This document shows positions 1 through 9,646 of a stretch of 64,000 nt of DNA, piece after piece. This DNA comes from a bacterium ADurb.Bin243. Lineage in GTDB: Bacteria; Muiribacteriota; UBA9980. Under the pieces are notes generated by a model. The model was not told the DNA's origin, made no database searches, and saw only the letters and a program-made list of their open reading frames with translations. A program made the translations under genes and the position numbers. The stretch spans positions 62,001-126,000 of the forward strand of contig MWBZ01000002.1 of assembly GCA_002069765.1 (NCBI GenBank). Direction: 5' to 3'. Within the stretch, counting starts at the first letter, position 1; each line of letters starts with the position of its first letter.

Positions 1-1714
1 TGCCGGGCATGGCGTACATATATCCCATTAATAGCCTGAGGTTGGCGAATTTCTGCCATACGTCGCCGGGCATTTTGTCAAGAAGGGATTTTTTGCCGTG
101 CACAACTTCGTCGTGAGATAAAACAAGGACGAAATTTTCGTGGAAAGCGTAAATCAGCGGGAACGTGAGCGTGTTGTGATGGTATCGCCTGTAAATGGGG
201 TCTTTTTCAAAATATTTGAGCGTATCGTTCATCCAGCCCATATTCCATTTCATGCCGAAGCCGAGGCCGCCTACGTAAGTCGGCCTTGAAACAGCCGGCC
301 ACGCGGTGGATTCTTCCGCTATGGTAACGGCGCCGGGGAAGTACTGATAAACTATCGTGTTTAAATATTTCAAAAACTCTATAGCTTCGAGATTTTCGCG
401 TCCGCCGTACTGGTTGGGGACCCATTCGCCAGCTTTGCGGGAATAATCGAGATAAAGCATGGACGCTACCGCGTCGACGCGCAGTCCGTCTATATGGTAC
501 TTATCGAACCAGAAAACCGCGTTCGAGATCAGGAAATTTTTTACTTCGTTTCTGCCGTAGTTGAAGATTAGAGTGGACCAGTCCATGTGTTCGCCTTTTT
601 TAGGATCTTCGTGTTCATAAAGGCAGGTGCCGTCGAAACGCATAAAGCCGTGCCAGTCTTTCGGGAAATGTGCCGGCACCCAGTCGACTATTACGCCTAT
701 GCCGTTCTGATGGAGATAATCTACGAAATACATGAAGTCGTTGGGGCTGCCGTAACGGCTGGTGGGCGCGAAATAACCGGTGACCTGATAGCCCCAGGAA
801 CCGTCGAACGGATGTTCGGCCACTGGAAGCAGCTCTATATGGGTATAATTCATTTTTTTAACGTAATCGGTAAGCCGGGCGGCCAGTTCGCGGTAAGTAA
901 GAAAGCGGTTGTTGTCTTCCGGAACGCGCATCCAGGAGCCCAGATGCACTTCGTAAACCGACATGGGCGCTTCCGCGAGGTTGCCTTTTTTGCGGTTTTC
1001 TATCCATTCGGAGTCGTTCCATTCGTACTTGTTATAATCGTAAACTATCGATGATGTTTTGGGGCGGACTTCGGAGGCGAATGCGTATGGATCGGCTTTT
1101 TCAATCAGGTTTCCCTGCTTGGACTTGATTTCGAATTTATAGCTGCTTCCCATAGGAAGGCCGGGGACGAATATTTCCCATACGCCTATGCCCTGGCGGA
1201 CGCGCATTACATGACGCCTGCCGTCCCACATATTGAAATCGCCTATTACGCTGACGCGTTTGGCGTTTGGGGCCCATACGGCAAAACAAATGCCGCCGAT
1301 TCCTTCGACTTCGTGATAATGCGCCCCGAGTTTATCGTAGATACGGTGATGATTGCCTTCTTTGAAAAGGTGAAGGTCGTAATCGGTTAAAATGGGCGGA
1401 AAAGAATAGGAATCATAAAAAGTGGTCGAGTTGCCGTCGTAAAAATTTTTTTCGATGTTGTACTTAAAAATGTCGGCCCTTTTAATAATTACTTCAAAAA
1501 AACCGCGATCGTCCACTTTATTCATTTGGTAGCGGTTTTTAGGTTTGGCGACTTCGAAAACGATCGCTTCGCGAGCGTCCGGCAAAAAAGCTCTTACGCA
1601 GACATTTTTTGCGCCGTCGATTTCGATTTCGTGCATTCCGAGAAGCTGAAAAGGGTCAAAATGATCGGTATTTACAATACGGTCGATATCGTATTGCGTG
1701 CAGGTTTTGGGCAT
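1..1714 (-). CDS. glgB: 1,4-alpha-glucan branching enzyme, 3' end cut by window edge
   Basis: Cytoplasmic enzyme that makes alpha-1,6 branches in glycogen. About 571 N-terminal residues are in the window; the C-terminus lies beyond the left edge. I read it directly from the minus strand. An N-terminal CBM48-like region (with the W-A-P-N-A and G-D-F-N-x-W-D-G signatures) is followed by a GH13 barrel. The conserved [16 protein letters not shown] segment holds the nucleophile Asp, TIAEEST holds the acid/base Glu, and [13 protein letters not shown] is the third conserved region. The ATG at 1714 is preceded by GAGGTGA at good spacing. A 60-90 residue N-terminus precedes the CBM48-like part, as in other GlgB proteins. 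No other glycogen gene is visible, so the operon continues leftwards or the gene stands alone. Confidence 0.95.
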   Translation of the reverse strand, partial: MPKTCTQYDIDRIVNTDHFDPFQLLGMHEIEIDGAKNVCVRAFLPDAREAIVFEVAKPKNRYQMNKVDDRGFFEVIIKRADIFKYNIEKNFYDGNSTTFYDSYSFPPILTDYDLHLFKEGNHHRIYDKLGAHYHEVEGIGGICFAVWAPNAKRVSVIGDFNMWDGRRHVMRVRQGIGVWEIFVPGLPMGSSYKFEIKSKQGNLIEKADPYAFASEVRPKTSSIVYDYNKYEWNDSEWIENRKKGNLAEAPMSVYEVHLGSWMRVPEDNNRFLTYRELAARLTDYVKKMNYTHIELLPVAEHPFDGSWGYQVTGYFAPTSRYGSPNDFMYFVDYLHQNGIGVIVDWVPAHFPKDWHGFMRFDGTCLYEHEDPKKGEHMDWSTLIFNYGRNEVKNFLISNAVFWFDKYHIDGLRVDAVASMLYLDYSRKAGEWVPNQYGGRENLEAIEFLKYLNTIVYQYFPGAVTIAEESTAWPAVSRPTYVGGLGFGMKWNMGWMNDTLKYFEKDPIYRRYHHNTLTFPLIYAFHENFVLVLSHDEVVHGKKSLLDKMPGDVWQKFANLRLLMGYMYAMPG

Positions 1715-1770
1715 TGGTTCACCTCATATTATGTAATTTAAAGTTTTTTAGATAACATTATTAAGTCAAA

Positions 1771-1799
1771 AATATATCACATTTATTGTAAATTTACAA
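1771..1799 (-). promoter_or_regulatory. probable glgB promoter overlapped by an 18-bp palindrome
   Basis: On the minus strand TTGTAA (1799-1794), 17 bp, then TATATT (1776-1771) with a TG one base upstream of the -10. A perfect palindrome, TATTGTAAATTTACAATA (1784-1801), covers the -35 and half of the spacer, which is where a repressor dimer would sit. The -35 matches consensus at 4 of 6 positions. Confidence 0.5.
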
Positions 1800-1889
1800 T
1801 ATTTTTTTGTATGGGTATTTAATTTATATTTTACATTCCTTTACTTAAAAAATAAAACGCAAAAATATATAAATAGTTTTTGTTTTTGC

Positions 1890-1918
1890 TTGACAAAGCT
1901 TACTAATTTTTGTAAAAT
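1890..1918 (+). promoter_or_regulatory. sigma70 promoter of the first C11 protease gene
   Basis: TTGACA (1890-1895), 17 bp, TAAAAT (1913-1918). Transcription would start near 1925, giving a leader of about 59 nt with a GGTAGGGAG-type ribosome site before the ATG at 1984. Confidence 0.8.
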
Positions 1919-1983
1919 TATTTTAATCAAAAAGAAAAAGCCAGTAGTGGAAAATTAAAAATTTTGAAAGGTAGGGAGTATTA

Positions 1984-3300
1984 ATGGCAAAAAGGGGTAT
2001 GTTAACAGTTTTATTCGCGGTATTTATGATGATTTTAATGGCGGGCAACGTGTATGCAGGTAATTGCGGCGGCGGCACATGCGATCCTAACGGCGGCTGC
2101 GGCGGCGGAACCTGTGAAACCAAACTCGGAAACTGCGGCGGCGGCTGCGGCGGATGCAACGATACCTGCGAAACAAAAGCTGTTAAAGACTGGACAGTTC
2201 TCGTGTTCTTAAATGCAGACAACAATCTCGATCAGTTCGGCGTTAAAGACGTCAACGAAATGGAAAAAATCGGTTCGAACGACCGTTTAAATATCGTAGT
2301 TCTCTTAGACCGTGAAGGCGGAGTAGCGAAAAAACTCTACATCACCAAAGATAACGACGAAAACAACATCACTTCAAAAGTCGTCGAAGAACTCGGCGTG
2401 TACGATATGGGCAACTACAAAAACTTAGTAGATTTCGTAGCATGGGGCGTTAAAAACTATCCCGCTAAAAACTACTTAGTAAACATATGGAACCACGGTT
2501 CGGGCTGGAACAAAAAAAGAGCGATGACTTTCAAAGGCATATCCTATGACGATCAGTCTGGCAATCATATAACCACTCCTCAGCTCGGTCAGGCTATGGC
2601 TTCTATCTATCAGACCATCGGCAAAAAACTCGACATCCTTTCGATGGACGCATGCTTAATGCAGATGGCTGAAGTTTGCTACGAAGTTAAAGATTACGTT
2701 CAGTTCTGCGTAGCATCCGAAGAAACCGAACCCGGCGACGGCTACACCTACGATACGTTCCTCGGCCCGTTAGCTAAAGATCCTTCCATGGACGCTCTCG
2801 CAGTTTCAAAATTAACGGCACAGGCTTACGCAGATCATTATATACAGCAGGGCGAAGCTTGCACGCAGTCGTCAGTAGACCTCGATAAAATGGACGCTTT
2901 CATGGCTAAATTTGATCAGCTCTGCGCGAAACTCGCCGAACTCATGTCAGATAAAGCTGTCGTTACCGCTATTAAAAAACAGGTTCGTCCTTACACCCAG
3001 GCATTCTACTACAGATCGAATATCGATCTCGGCCACTTCCTGTCGCTCGTTCAGAAAAACGTTAAAAACGATCAGGTACAGGCTCTCGTAGCTGAAACGA
3101 TCGCTCTTTATGCTGCTGGCCAGAATCCTCTTATCGCCGGCAACTGCATTAACGGTTCCTCGATGAAAAACGCTACCGGTTTAGCTATATACTTCCCGTC
3201 GTCGAACCCCGGTTCAGACTACGGCAAAATTAAATTCTCAAAAACCAACTGGACGTTATTCTTAAGCAAATACTTTGCGGCAGCGGCTTCAGTTCAATAA
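1984..3300 (+). CDS. secreted clostripain-family (C11) cysteine protease with Cys/Gly-rich head
   Basis: A 438-residue exported peptidase of family C11. Residues 1-25 form a signal peptide ending near VYA-G. Residues 26-65 are a Gly/Cys-rich stretch with eight cysteines in CGGGTC- and CGGGC-like units. The peptidase domain follows from about residue 68 (KDWTVLVFLNADNNLD). The catalytic dyad is visible as His171 in NHGSGW and Cys224 in MDACLM. Clostripains cleave after Arg or Lys and mature autocatalytically; cleavage specificity here is not known. Codons are strongly C-ending, and the gene has a near-consensus promoter, a strong ribosome site and its own terminator, all suggesting high expression. 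A larger relative lies at 37185-39977. Confidence 0.85.
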   Translation: MAKRGMLTVLFAVFMMILMAGNVYAGNCGGGTCDPNGGCGGGTCETKLGNCGGGCGGCNDTCETKAVKDWTVLVFLNADNNLDQFGVKDVNEMEKIGSNDRLNIVVLLDREGGVAKKLYITKDNDENNITSKVVEELGVYDMGNYKNLVDFVAWGVKNYPAKNYLVNIWNHGSGWNKKRAMTFKGISYDDQSGNHITTPQLGQAMASIYQTIGKKLDILSMDACLMQMAEVCYEVKDYVQFCVASEETEPGDGYTYDTFLGPLAKDPSMDALAVSKLTAQAYADHYIQQGEACTQSSVDLDKMDAFMAKFDQLCAKLAELMSDKAVVTAIKKQVRPYTQAFYYRSNIDLGHFLSLVQKNVKNDQVQALVAETIALYAAGQNPLIAGNCINGSSMKNATGLAIYFPSSNPGSDYGKIKFSKTNWTLFLSKYFAAAASVQ

Positions 3301-3330
3301 CTATCCGCGGGCAAAATAATCCCTAGATAA

Positions 3331-3358
3331 AAAAAGCCGTCCGAAAGGGCGGCTTTTG
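3331..3358 (+). terminator. intrinsic terminator of the C11 protease gene
   Basis: Stem GCCGTCC (3336-3342) / GGGCGGC (3347-3353) with a GAAA tetraloop and one G-U pair, flanked by A and T runs. Confidence 0.85.
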
Positions 3359-3376
3359 TTTATTTATCGTTTAATA

Positions 3377-3405
3377 TTGACAATCTTTATTTTATTGAGT
3401 AAAAT
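3377..3405 (+). promoter_or_regulatory. sigma70 promoter of the Ig-like secreted protein gene
   Basis: TTGACA (3377-3382), 17 bp, TAAAAT (3400-3405). The same hexamers and spacing occur at 1890 and 9581. Confidence 0.8.
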
Positions 3406-3450
3406 TGATGTGATATTTTATCAGTTTAATAAAAAAGAGGTTCGATCATC

Positions 3451-5610
3451 ATGAAAAAAATATATCTGCGATTTTTAGCCGTCGTTTTTTTGGCGCAGCT
3501 GTTTGTTCCTGTTTGTTTATATGCTGCGCCCGGCGGCGCGGCCGATTCCGAAGAAACCGCTATAGCCGGCGAAGCCGCTTTAAGCACCGCTGAAAACTCC
3601 ATATCGGCCGCGTCAGAATCGGCCGGTGAGACCGAATCAGTTTCCGCTTCCGCCGATTCGTCGGAAGTGTCTTCGGCGGCCGGTTCGCAGCTGCCCGGCG
3701 AAACCGCCGTCACCAAAGATATTGTCACGCTTTTATCCAATAATAAAACGATCTTTTTTTTAGAGCAGATGGCCGCTTTAAAAATGTCCAACGACAACAC
3801 AGAAGTGGAAAAAGTTTTAAATTCGCTTTATAATGAACGCGAGGCTGTTAGCGCGCGGCTTGCCGCGGCGTGCGCCGGAGACGGCTCTAATAAGACCATA
3901 AAAATTATTAAACGCCATGTTTTAAATACCAGGTTATACGAGCTTTACGGAATGGACTCCTTCATTTTATATGCGTTGAATCTGCCCGCCGTTCAAAACG
4001 GCGAAGGCAATACCGATTCGGTTGAAATTTCCGGAAATTTTTTGAAAGACTCGCTGCTCGAGCTTAAATCTTATATTAAGCTTGAAAATTCACGTCTTGA
4101 AAATTCGCCGGGTTTTATTTCCGATTTAGACGGTTATATGTCATCGTTCGATATAAAAAAAATAGCGTCAGTTTCAACTTCAAATTGCCAGGACGGGGGT
4201 TTTTCAAAAGAAGAATCGAATGTATTGCTTTCGCCGGACAAAATTTCACCCGGAGCTAATTCAACTGATGCGCCCATTTCCGGCCCGATCACTATAAAAT
4301 TCAACGCGGCGAAAATCAACGGCGCGGCTCTGGCGGAAGTGGACGTAAAGTCTATAAAAGTGAACCAGAAATATTCAAAGTCGAATCCGCGCGACGCCGG
4401 AGCTATAAAATTCACATGGGCGGCCGCGGAAGCGCTTCTGACGATTGTTTGCTCTTCGCCGCTTGAACGCAATGCATTATATGGCGTTTCGGTAGCGCTT
4501 GATCACAAAATAATTCCGCCGGCAAAAAAAGAAGGACCCGCCGTTTCGGAAAAAGGTTTTTTTCGAAGCCGCAGCGTAAATTCAGGGCTTTTTAAAACTG
4601 TAGATATAAATCTGACCGACAGGCTTGTAAGTTACAGGCTTGATTGGAATTTTCGGACGCTCGCATACGAGTCCACGTCTTCGGAAACCGCTCTTTCTTC
4701 AGAAGCGCCTCCGGCCACCGACGAAACCGAGCTTGGCGACAAATCCACCGCCGAAACGGAACTCAAAGATAAACGCGATACAGAAGAAGCCGAAGTCGGC
4801 GATAAGGCGGCCAATTCAAATAAAACAGGCACTTCCGAATCTTCTTTGAATAAAAAAGACTTGATGACGGGCGAGCTTTTTGATCAGCCCAAAAATATGC
4901 CTGCGCTTGTGGAGCGTTATCCCGAAGGCGTTTCGATCCGGCCCGGTTCGGAAATTTATATAGTTTTTTCATGCGACATAGACCCGAAATCGGTTAATAA
5001 CGACACCATGCAGCTTTTTTGCGAAAGCGGCGAAAGGTCCGTTTTTGAAAGGCTGCCATATAAGCTGTCGCTTGAAGGGCGCAAGCTGACGCTGACGCCT
5101 CAAAAACCTCTCTATGCCAGCAAAAACTATAAGATAGCCGTTACAAAAATAAGAACGGCTAAAAAGCTCGACATGCCGATAAACGAAACTTTCTTTTTCA
5201 AGACTGCGTGCGCGGTAATGTCGGCCAAATTAGCCTGCGACGGCAAAGTAAAAAAAGACGAAACTTTCGAAGTCACTATATCCGAAGATGTCGCGGACCT
5301 GGGAATAAATTTTTTTGAAATCGAAAAGAAAAAAGAAAAGCCTCTTGAATTCGATATTTGTGGAAAGGTTTTCAGGCAGCCGGAAGCCAGGCGCACTATC
5401 GATGTTATGGCTCTTGGCGCTAATGTAAAATCAAAATCAGCTCAGGTTAAGGAAAAAGCGGCAAAAGAAAAAATAATAAAACCTCAGGGCCCGCTGACGG
5501 TCCTGATCAAGCCTAAAAAGCCCCTTATAAAGGGCCGCGAATATAAAATCGACGTTTTTTCGCCGGGCGGAATTATTGAAAACGGCATAATTAAATTTAC
5601 CGCCAGATAA
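3451..5610 (+). CDS. secreted protein with bacterial Ig-like (SbsA/Big_5-type) domain
   Basis: 719 residues. A signal peptide (about 1-26, ending LYAAP) is followed by a Ser/Ala/Glu-rich low-complexity linker to about residue 85, then a helical region. Two or three beta-rich segments carry the pattern of bacterial Ig-like domains of the SbsA/Big_5 kind: a first near residues 260-360 (ISGPITIKFNAAKINGAALAEVDVKSIKV) and a second near 480-580 (RPGSEIYIVFSCDIDPKSVNNDTMQLF through ASKNYKIAVTKI). An acidic Glu/Thr/Asp-rich linker separates them (about residues 405-465). No enzymatic motif is seen. A structural or cell-surface role is the most that can be inferred. It is a single-gene unit with its own promoter and a shared terminator. 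Confidence 0.6.
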   Translation: MKKIYLRFLAVVFLAQLFVPVCLYAAPGGAADSEETAIAGEAALSTAENSISAASESAGETESVSASADSSEVSSAAGSQLPGETAVTKDIVTLLSNNKTIFFLEQMAALKMSNDNTEVEKVLNSLYNEREAVSARLAAACAGDGSNKTIKIIKRHVLNTRLYELYGMDSFILYALNLPAVQNGEGNTDSVEISGNFLKDSLLELKSYIKLENSRLENSPGFISDLDGYMSSFDIKKIASVSTSNCQDGGFSKEESNVLLSPDKISPGANSTDAPISGPITIKFNAAKINGAALAEVDVKSIKVNQKYSKSNPRDAGAIKFTWAAAEALLTIVCSSPLERNALYGVSVALDHKIIPPAKKEGPAVSEKGFFRSRSVNSGLFKTVDINLTDRLVSYRLDWNFRTLAYESTSSETALSSEAPPATDETELGDKSTAETELKDKRDTEEAEVGDKAANSNKTGTSESSLNKKDLMTGELFDQPKNMPALVERYPEGVSIRPGSEIYIVFSCDIDPKSVNNDTMQLFCESGERSVFERLPYKLSLEGRKLTLTPQKPLYASKNYKIAVTKIRTAKKLDMPINETFFFKTACAVMSAKLACDGKVKKDETFEVTISEDVADLGINFFEIEKKKEKPLEFDICGKVFRQPEARRTIDVMALGANVKSKSAQVKEKAAKEKIIKPQGPLTVLIKPKKPLIKGREYKIDVFSPGGIIENGIIKFTAR

Positions 5611-5632
5611 AATCAAAAAAATAAATAAATCA

Positions 5633-5670
5633 AAAAAGCCGCCTGAAGTATTTTTCAGGCGGCTTTTTTT
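5633..5670. terminator. bidirectional terminator between convergent genes
   Basis: AAAAAAGCCGCCTGAA / TTCAGGCGGCTTTTTT with a short loop. A and T runs on both sides serve the gene ending at 5610 and the opposing gene ending at 5732. Confidence 0.9.
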
Positions 5671-5731
5671 GCTTGCGATATTGCGTTTTGGCCGGAAAGC
5701 GGTGCTTTGCATCCGGCGGTTTTAAAATCGC

Positions 5732-8700
5732 TTATTGATATTTAAAAAAAGTGTTCTTGCTTTCGGTTTCCCCTGTTCCGGAAGCTTTTTCAACCGCTTC
5801 TGGAACGGCGTCGGGGGCGATTACGGTAGTTTTTATTTCATCGGTGCCGGTTTTGCGTTCCGCGCTTCTAATGTAAGCGTCGATATTTGGGAATTTAGGG
5901 TCGCGTTTTTTTATTTCCGACCATGCTTCGAAAGCTTTTTCAAAATTTCCGGTTCTGAAATGGCACGCGCCGAGGTTATAAAGGGTCCTTAAATTGGCCG
6001 GTTCGAGTTTTGTAAGCTTTTCGAAGAAAGTGGCGGCGACCTGGTAGTTTTTCTTGTCGTCGAAATAGATTCTGCCGACTTCTTCATTGATTTTTATATC
6101 GTCGGGATATTTTTCGAGGCCTTTGCCGAGCTCTATGAGGGCGCGGTCGAAGTTTTTAGAAGCAGCGTAAAGCCTTCCGATCGAGTGGAAATAATCGGCG
6201 CCGTCTTTCGAAGGATACTGTGAGTTGACTATTTCCAGAGCGCGGTCGGTCAGATTAAGCTTCTGGCAGACGTTTATGAGGCTGGCGTAAACCTCTTTGT
6301 CTTTAGGATTTTCGCGCAGAGCGTCTTCGAGGCACGGGAGGGCGTCTTCATATTTTCTTTTAGCCAGCAGCAGGCCGCCGAGATACTTGCACACTCCGCG
6401 CACTCCGCGTTTATAAGCTTCGCCCATGAGCGAAATGGCTTCCGTATCGTCTTTAAGGTAGTAAGCGGCTATGCCGGCGAATTTATATGATTCCGAAGCC
6501 AGGCCTTCGTTGTTATCCCATTTTATGGATTCTTTGAAGTAATCCATTGCCTGCTTGAAATTGCCGCTGTGAAATTCGTGATAGCCGAGATGAAATAGAG
6601 GCTGAGGAAAGTTGGGGTTTATTTCTATGGCGCGTTTCCAGTCTTTTTTAGCCTGCTCCATGAATTCGTCCTTGTTTTCGAGCTTGAATTTTTCGAAGAA
6701 TGCTATGCCTCTTGAATAAAAAACATGTTTGGTGCTTGTGAACTGAAGGGCGCGGTTGAACTTTTCGATAGCTTCGTCGTAGCGTCCGAGCAGTTTTAAA
6801 GTATCGCCCCACCAGAAAATAGCTTCCGAGTTGTAGGGGACGCGCGCGACGGAGCGTTCGAGGTAGCGCAGCCCTTCGTTGACTATTATCCTGAATTTTT
6901 CTTCTTCGTTTCTAACCATCTGGGCCTGTGAGATGAAAGTATGGCCCGACTTTAAATCTACGTTGCCCAGAACATAGCGTGCGGGAAAATAATTTAATAT
7001 GAGCACCGAAACCGATACGACTGCGTAGAAAGAAAGATTTTGCCTGAGATGTTCGCGCTGATCGCGAGGCATCGAGGCAAGCGCGGCGTGATCGTCGAAA
7101 AGCGGCTCTTCGCTCAAATTATCTTTTACGCTGTAATTATATGCTCTTTGAGGCTGAACGCCGTCGGGCGGTGCATCGGCGGCGGCAATGGCTTCGGCGG
7201 CTTCGATCTGGTCGCCGAAAATCCTGCGCCCGTTAAAAATCATAGCGAATCCCACGCAGGCGATTAATATGGGCATAATTCTCTGGAAGGGGAAGTTCGC
7301 TAGCGATTCGACCAGCATGGCGATTACGGCGCAAAGATAACCGATTATAATAACGCGGTCAGGCGAATTTTTGAGCCTGCTTAAAAGCCAGCTGCCGCGG
7401 TAAAAATAATCGAAGAAAGCGTACATGAAAAGAAAGAGCGCGAATATGCCGATATCCGACCATACCTGGAGGTATTCGTTGTGCACGTGAGCGAAGCCCG
7501 CCGAAAGCCAGTAATAGTCCTGCGGATTTATGGACATTATGTTTTCGCTTATGCCCAGATATGATTTTTTTACGGTTAAAAATTTTAAAAATACGGCGAG
7601 CACGGGCAGTGTTATGATCAGAATGTATGCGGCGACGGCGCCTTTTATATGCGATACGCGCTGTTTAATATCCTTGTAATATATGATAAGCAACATGCCG
7701 CCCATTATGAAAACGATGAAATAACACATCATGAGAAATTGAAAAAACCTTGATGTGGTGACTTTTTCGAAGCACCAGACGACGAAATTTATGGATTTGT
7801 TTGGAACGGCGTTTTTGAAAAACGAATTGATGCCGTCGATAAGGTAGCGGAATTCGCCTTTGTAAAATTTAGCCTGATGTTCCGGATAGAATTTTCCGAA
7901 AGTTCCGAATCCATGTCCGAAGATCGGGTTGAGTTTTATGACGTTAATGGTTATATCGTAGAGCATTATACGTTGAAGCACGGTGAACGAAGAGGTGAAA
8001 CGGCCGGCTATCGATTCGGTTCCGGTGTTGAGCTGGTTGGGCTTGAAGTAAATCACCGTCAAAAATATAGTGGCCAGTATAAAAACTATAGTGAATGAAA
8101 TGATCCATTTGCGATAAGCGTATATCAGATCGTGCGCATAAATTAAAATATAGATGGCGAAAAAGAAGAGCGACGCTGCCGTTGCGATCCACGCCGTTCG
8201 GGTGAAGGTGACGAATATGCAGACGAATATGGCCAGAAAGGAGAATAACCCGTTCGCCATGCGGTAAATCTGTTTTTCATGTTCCTGCCAGTAAGGGACG
8301 GCTTGATAAACGAAAAATGCGCCGAAAAGAAGGCACGCGAAAACCACCGGCGCTATTATGAAAGAAGTGGAGCCGGCCGAAGTTATCAGGTCTGAGACTT
8401 TTGAATCGGTAACGGCGGCGCCGCCGGGCATTTTAGAAGCTTCGATAAGCGAATTGACTGAAGAATTGGCGATTCCCATAAACACGAAGCTATAGACTAT
8501 GGCGAATGAGAGCAGTATTATTTGAGAGCGCAATATAAGTTTTTCGTATTTATGCGCCCAGCGGGCGCCAGCGGAAAACGACGAAAAGAACATTGCGAAA
8601 GCTATGGGAAGCGCGGCGTCGAGATATACGCCCAGGAAGACGGGGTTGCCGAAAAAAGAAAAGACTCTTTTTCGGTCGGTGTTGCCGATTACTTCGCCGA

Positions 8701-9406
8701 CGCCGAAAAGCGGGTCGTAATTGTGGTTGGTTCCGGCCACTCTGTAATATTGGAGGATGCCGTACATGGAAGCTACGGCCGCGGCCGCTATTAAAATATC
8801 TGAAATCGAGTAGAACTGCCAGGGCTTTCTCAAAGTATCGGTTGTGACGATATAAAAAATAAGGTAAGAAATTAAAATCAACGAATAGTGAAAGGTCATG
8901 TATTTAGAGGCGGACCATGTTATCGATATTACGGCGAAAGCGGTGAAGGCGTAAAAATGCCACGGTACGCGCTTGAGCGATTCCAGAATAGAGCCTGTCG
9001 CGAGTTTTCTGAATAAAAATATGGCGAACATCGATATTAAAAAAAGCCTTAAAACGGTTTCTTTAACGAGCAGAAAGTTTTCTTTTGTGTCACGTGAATA
9101 TGCGAAGGGCAATATTAAAAATACGGCAATGAGGAGCCAGAAGTTTATTTCTGAAATAACCCGCCGCGGGTATAAAATAACGGTCGCGGTAACTATAAGG
9201 CCGGCGAGCATTATAAGGCCGTAAAAAACGGTGAGGGCCGTGTCGGGATGGACTCTGTTCCCGAAGAAAATGCCGGCGAACGCCGGCAGCTGTATGGGAA
9301 TTATCGAATCGGGAAGGACCGTAAGAACGATAATCAACAGGCCGACATAGAAAATAACCGCGGCGCAGAATCTATTCAGGTAGTTTTCATAATTTAAAAA
9401 ATCCAC
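5732..9406 (-). CDS. O-antigen ligase/polymerase-like membrane protein fused to TPR repeats
   Basis: 1224 residues. The first about 740 residues hold at least a dozen hydrophobic segments. Motifs typical of the Wzy/WaaL (Wzy_C) family are present: FTFTRTAWIA, NPIFGHGFGTFG, and HVHNEYLQVWSDIGIFALFLF in the large loop region. Residues about 820-1180 are tandem TPR repeats (for example SEAIFWWGDTLKLLGRYDEAIEKFNRAL and PNFPQPLFHLGYHEFHSGNFKQAMDYFKESI). The family joins or polymerises sugar repeat units at the outer face of the inner membrane, or glycosylates proteins. The substrate is unknown and no glycosyltransferases are nearby. The start is GTG at 9406 with AGGAAG upstream. The fused TPR tail is long and probably periplasmic. 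Confidence 0.8.
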   Translation of the reverse strand: MDFLNYENYLNRFCAAVIFYVGLLIIVLTVLPDSIIPIQLPAFAGIFFGNRVHPDTALTVFYGLIMLAGLIVTATVILYPRRVISEINFWLLIAVFLILPFAYSRDTKENFLLVKETVLRLFLISMFAIFLFRKLATGSILESLKRVPWHFYAFTAFAVISITWSASKYMTFHYSLILISYLIFYIVTTDTLRKPWQFYSISDILIAAAAVASMYGILQYYRVAGTNHNYDPLFGVGEVIGNTDRKRVFSFFGNPVFLGVYLDAALPIAFAMFFSSFSAGARWAHKYEKLILRSQIILLSFAIVYSFVFMGIANSSVNSLIEASKMPGGAAVTDSKVSDLITSAGSTSFIIAPVVFACLLFGAFFVYQAVPYWQEHEKQIYRMANGLFSFLAIFVCIFVTFTRTAWIATAASLFFFAIYILIYAHDLIYAYRKWIISFTIVFILATIFLTVIYFKPNQLNTGTESIAGRFTSSFTVLQRIMLYDITINVIKLNPIFGHGFGTFGKFYPEHQAKFYKGEFRYLIDGINSFFKNAVPNKSINFVVWCFEKVTTSRFFQFLMMCYFIVFIMGGMLLIIYYKDIKQRVSHIKGAVAAYILIITLPVLAVFLKFLTVKKSYLGISENIMSINPQDYYWLSAGFAHVHNEYLQVWSDIGIFALFLFMYAFFDYFYRGSWLLSRLKNSPDRVIIIGYLCAVIAMLVESLANFPFQRIMPILIACVGFAMIFNGRRIFGDQIEAAEAIAAADAPPDGVQPQRAYNYSVKDNLSEEPLFDDHAALASMPRDQREHLRQNLSFYAVVSVSVLILNYFPARYVLGNVDLKSGHTFISQAQMVRNEEEKFRIIVNEGLRYLERSVARVPYNSEAIFWWGDTLKLLGRYDEAIEKFNRALQFTSTKHVFYSRGIAFFEKFKLENKDEFMEQAKKDWKRAIEINPNFPQPLFHLGYHEFHSGNFKQAMDYFKESIKWDNNEGLASESYKFAGIAAYYLKDDTEAISLMGEAYKRGVRGVCKYLGGLLLAKRKYEDALPCLEDALRENPKDKEVYASLINVCQKLNLTDRALEIVNSQYPSKDGADYFHSIGRLYAASKNFDRALIELGKGLEKYPDDIKINEEVGRIYFDDKKNYQVAATFFEKLTKLEPANLRTLYNLGACHFRTGNFEKAFEAWSEIKKRDPKFPNIDAYIRSAERKTGTDEIKTTVIAPDAVPEAVEKASGTGETESKNTFFKYQ

Positions 9407-9448
9407 TTCACATCTTCCTTTTATTTATTAAATAAACTTTCCTTGAAC

Positions 9449-9457
9449 AATATAACA
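9449..9457 (-). promoter_or_regulatory. possible extended -10 promoter of the O-antigen ligase-like gene
   Basis: On the minus strand TGTTATATT (9457-9449) fits an extended -10 element. No good -35 is seen 17 bp upstream. Confidence 0.35.
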
Positions 9458-9580
9458 TTGGAATTTTTTGATAAGAGATATTAACATGATTTTAACAAAA
9501 AGTAAATACGTTAATGGTTAAAAAAATGAAAAATAGAAAAATAGTAGAAAAATAAAAATCTGAAAAATAAAAAAAACAAA

Positions 9581-9609
9581 TTGACAAGACGCTGAAATAA
9601 TGTTAAAAT
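9581..9609 (+). promoter_or_regulatory. sigma70 promoter of the secDF operon
   Basis: TTGACA (9581-9586), 17 bp, TAAAAT (9604-9609). The start site would be about 9616. Confidence 0.85.
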
Positions 9610-9616
9610 ATCGGAA

Positions 9617-9646
9617 CCATAATCAAAAATGCACACGAGATTATGG
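9617..9646 (+). promoter_or_regulatory. 5'-terminal hairpin in the secD leader
   Basis: CCATAATC (9617-9624) pairs perfectly with GATTATGG (9639-9646) around a 14-nt loop. It would begin within one or two bases of the predicted transcript start. A second small hairpin, GTTGA/TCAAC, lies at 9659-9674, and AAAGGAG precedes the ATG at 9701. Confidence 0.5.

Noticed and set aside
3426-3800. Reverse-strand ORFs inside the Ser/Ala/Glu-rich gene and similar low-complexity genes
   Set aside because: These are shadows of biased codon use in the real gene; they have no ribosome site, promoter or recognisable domain.
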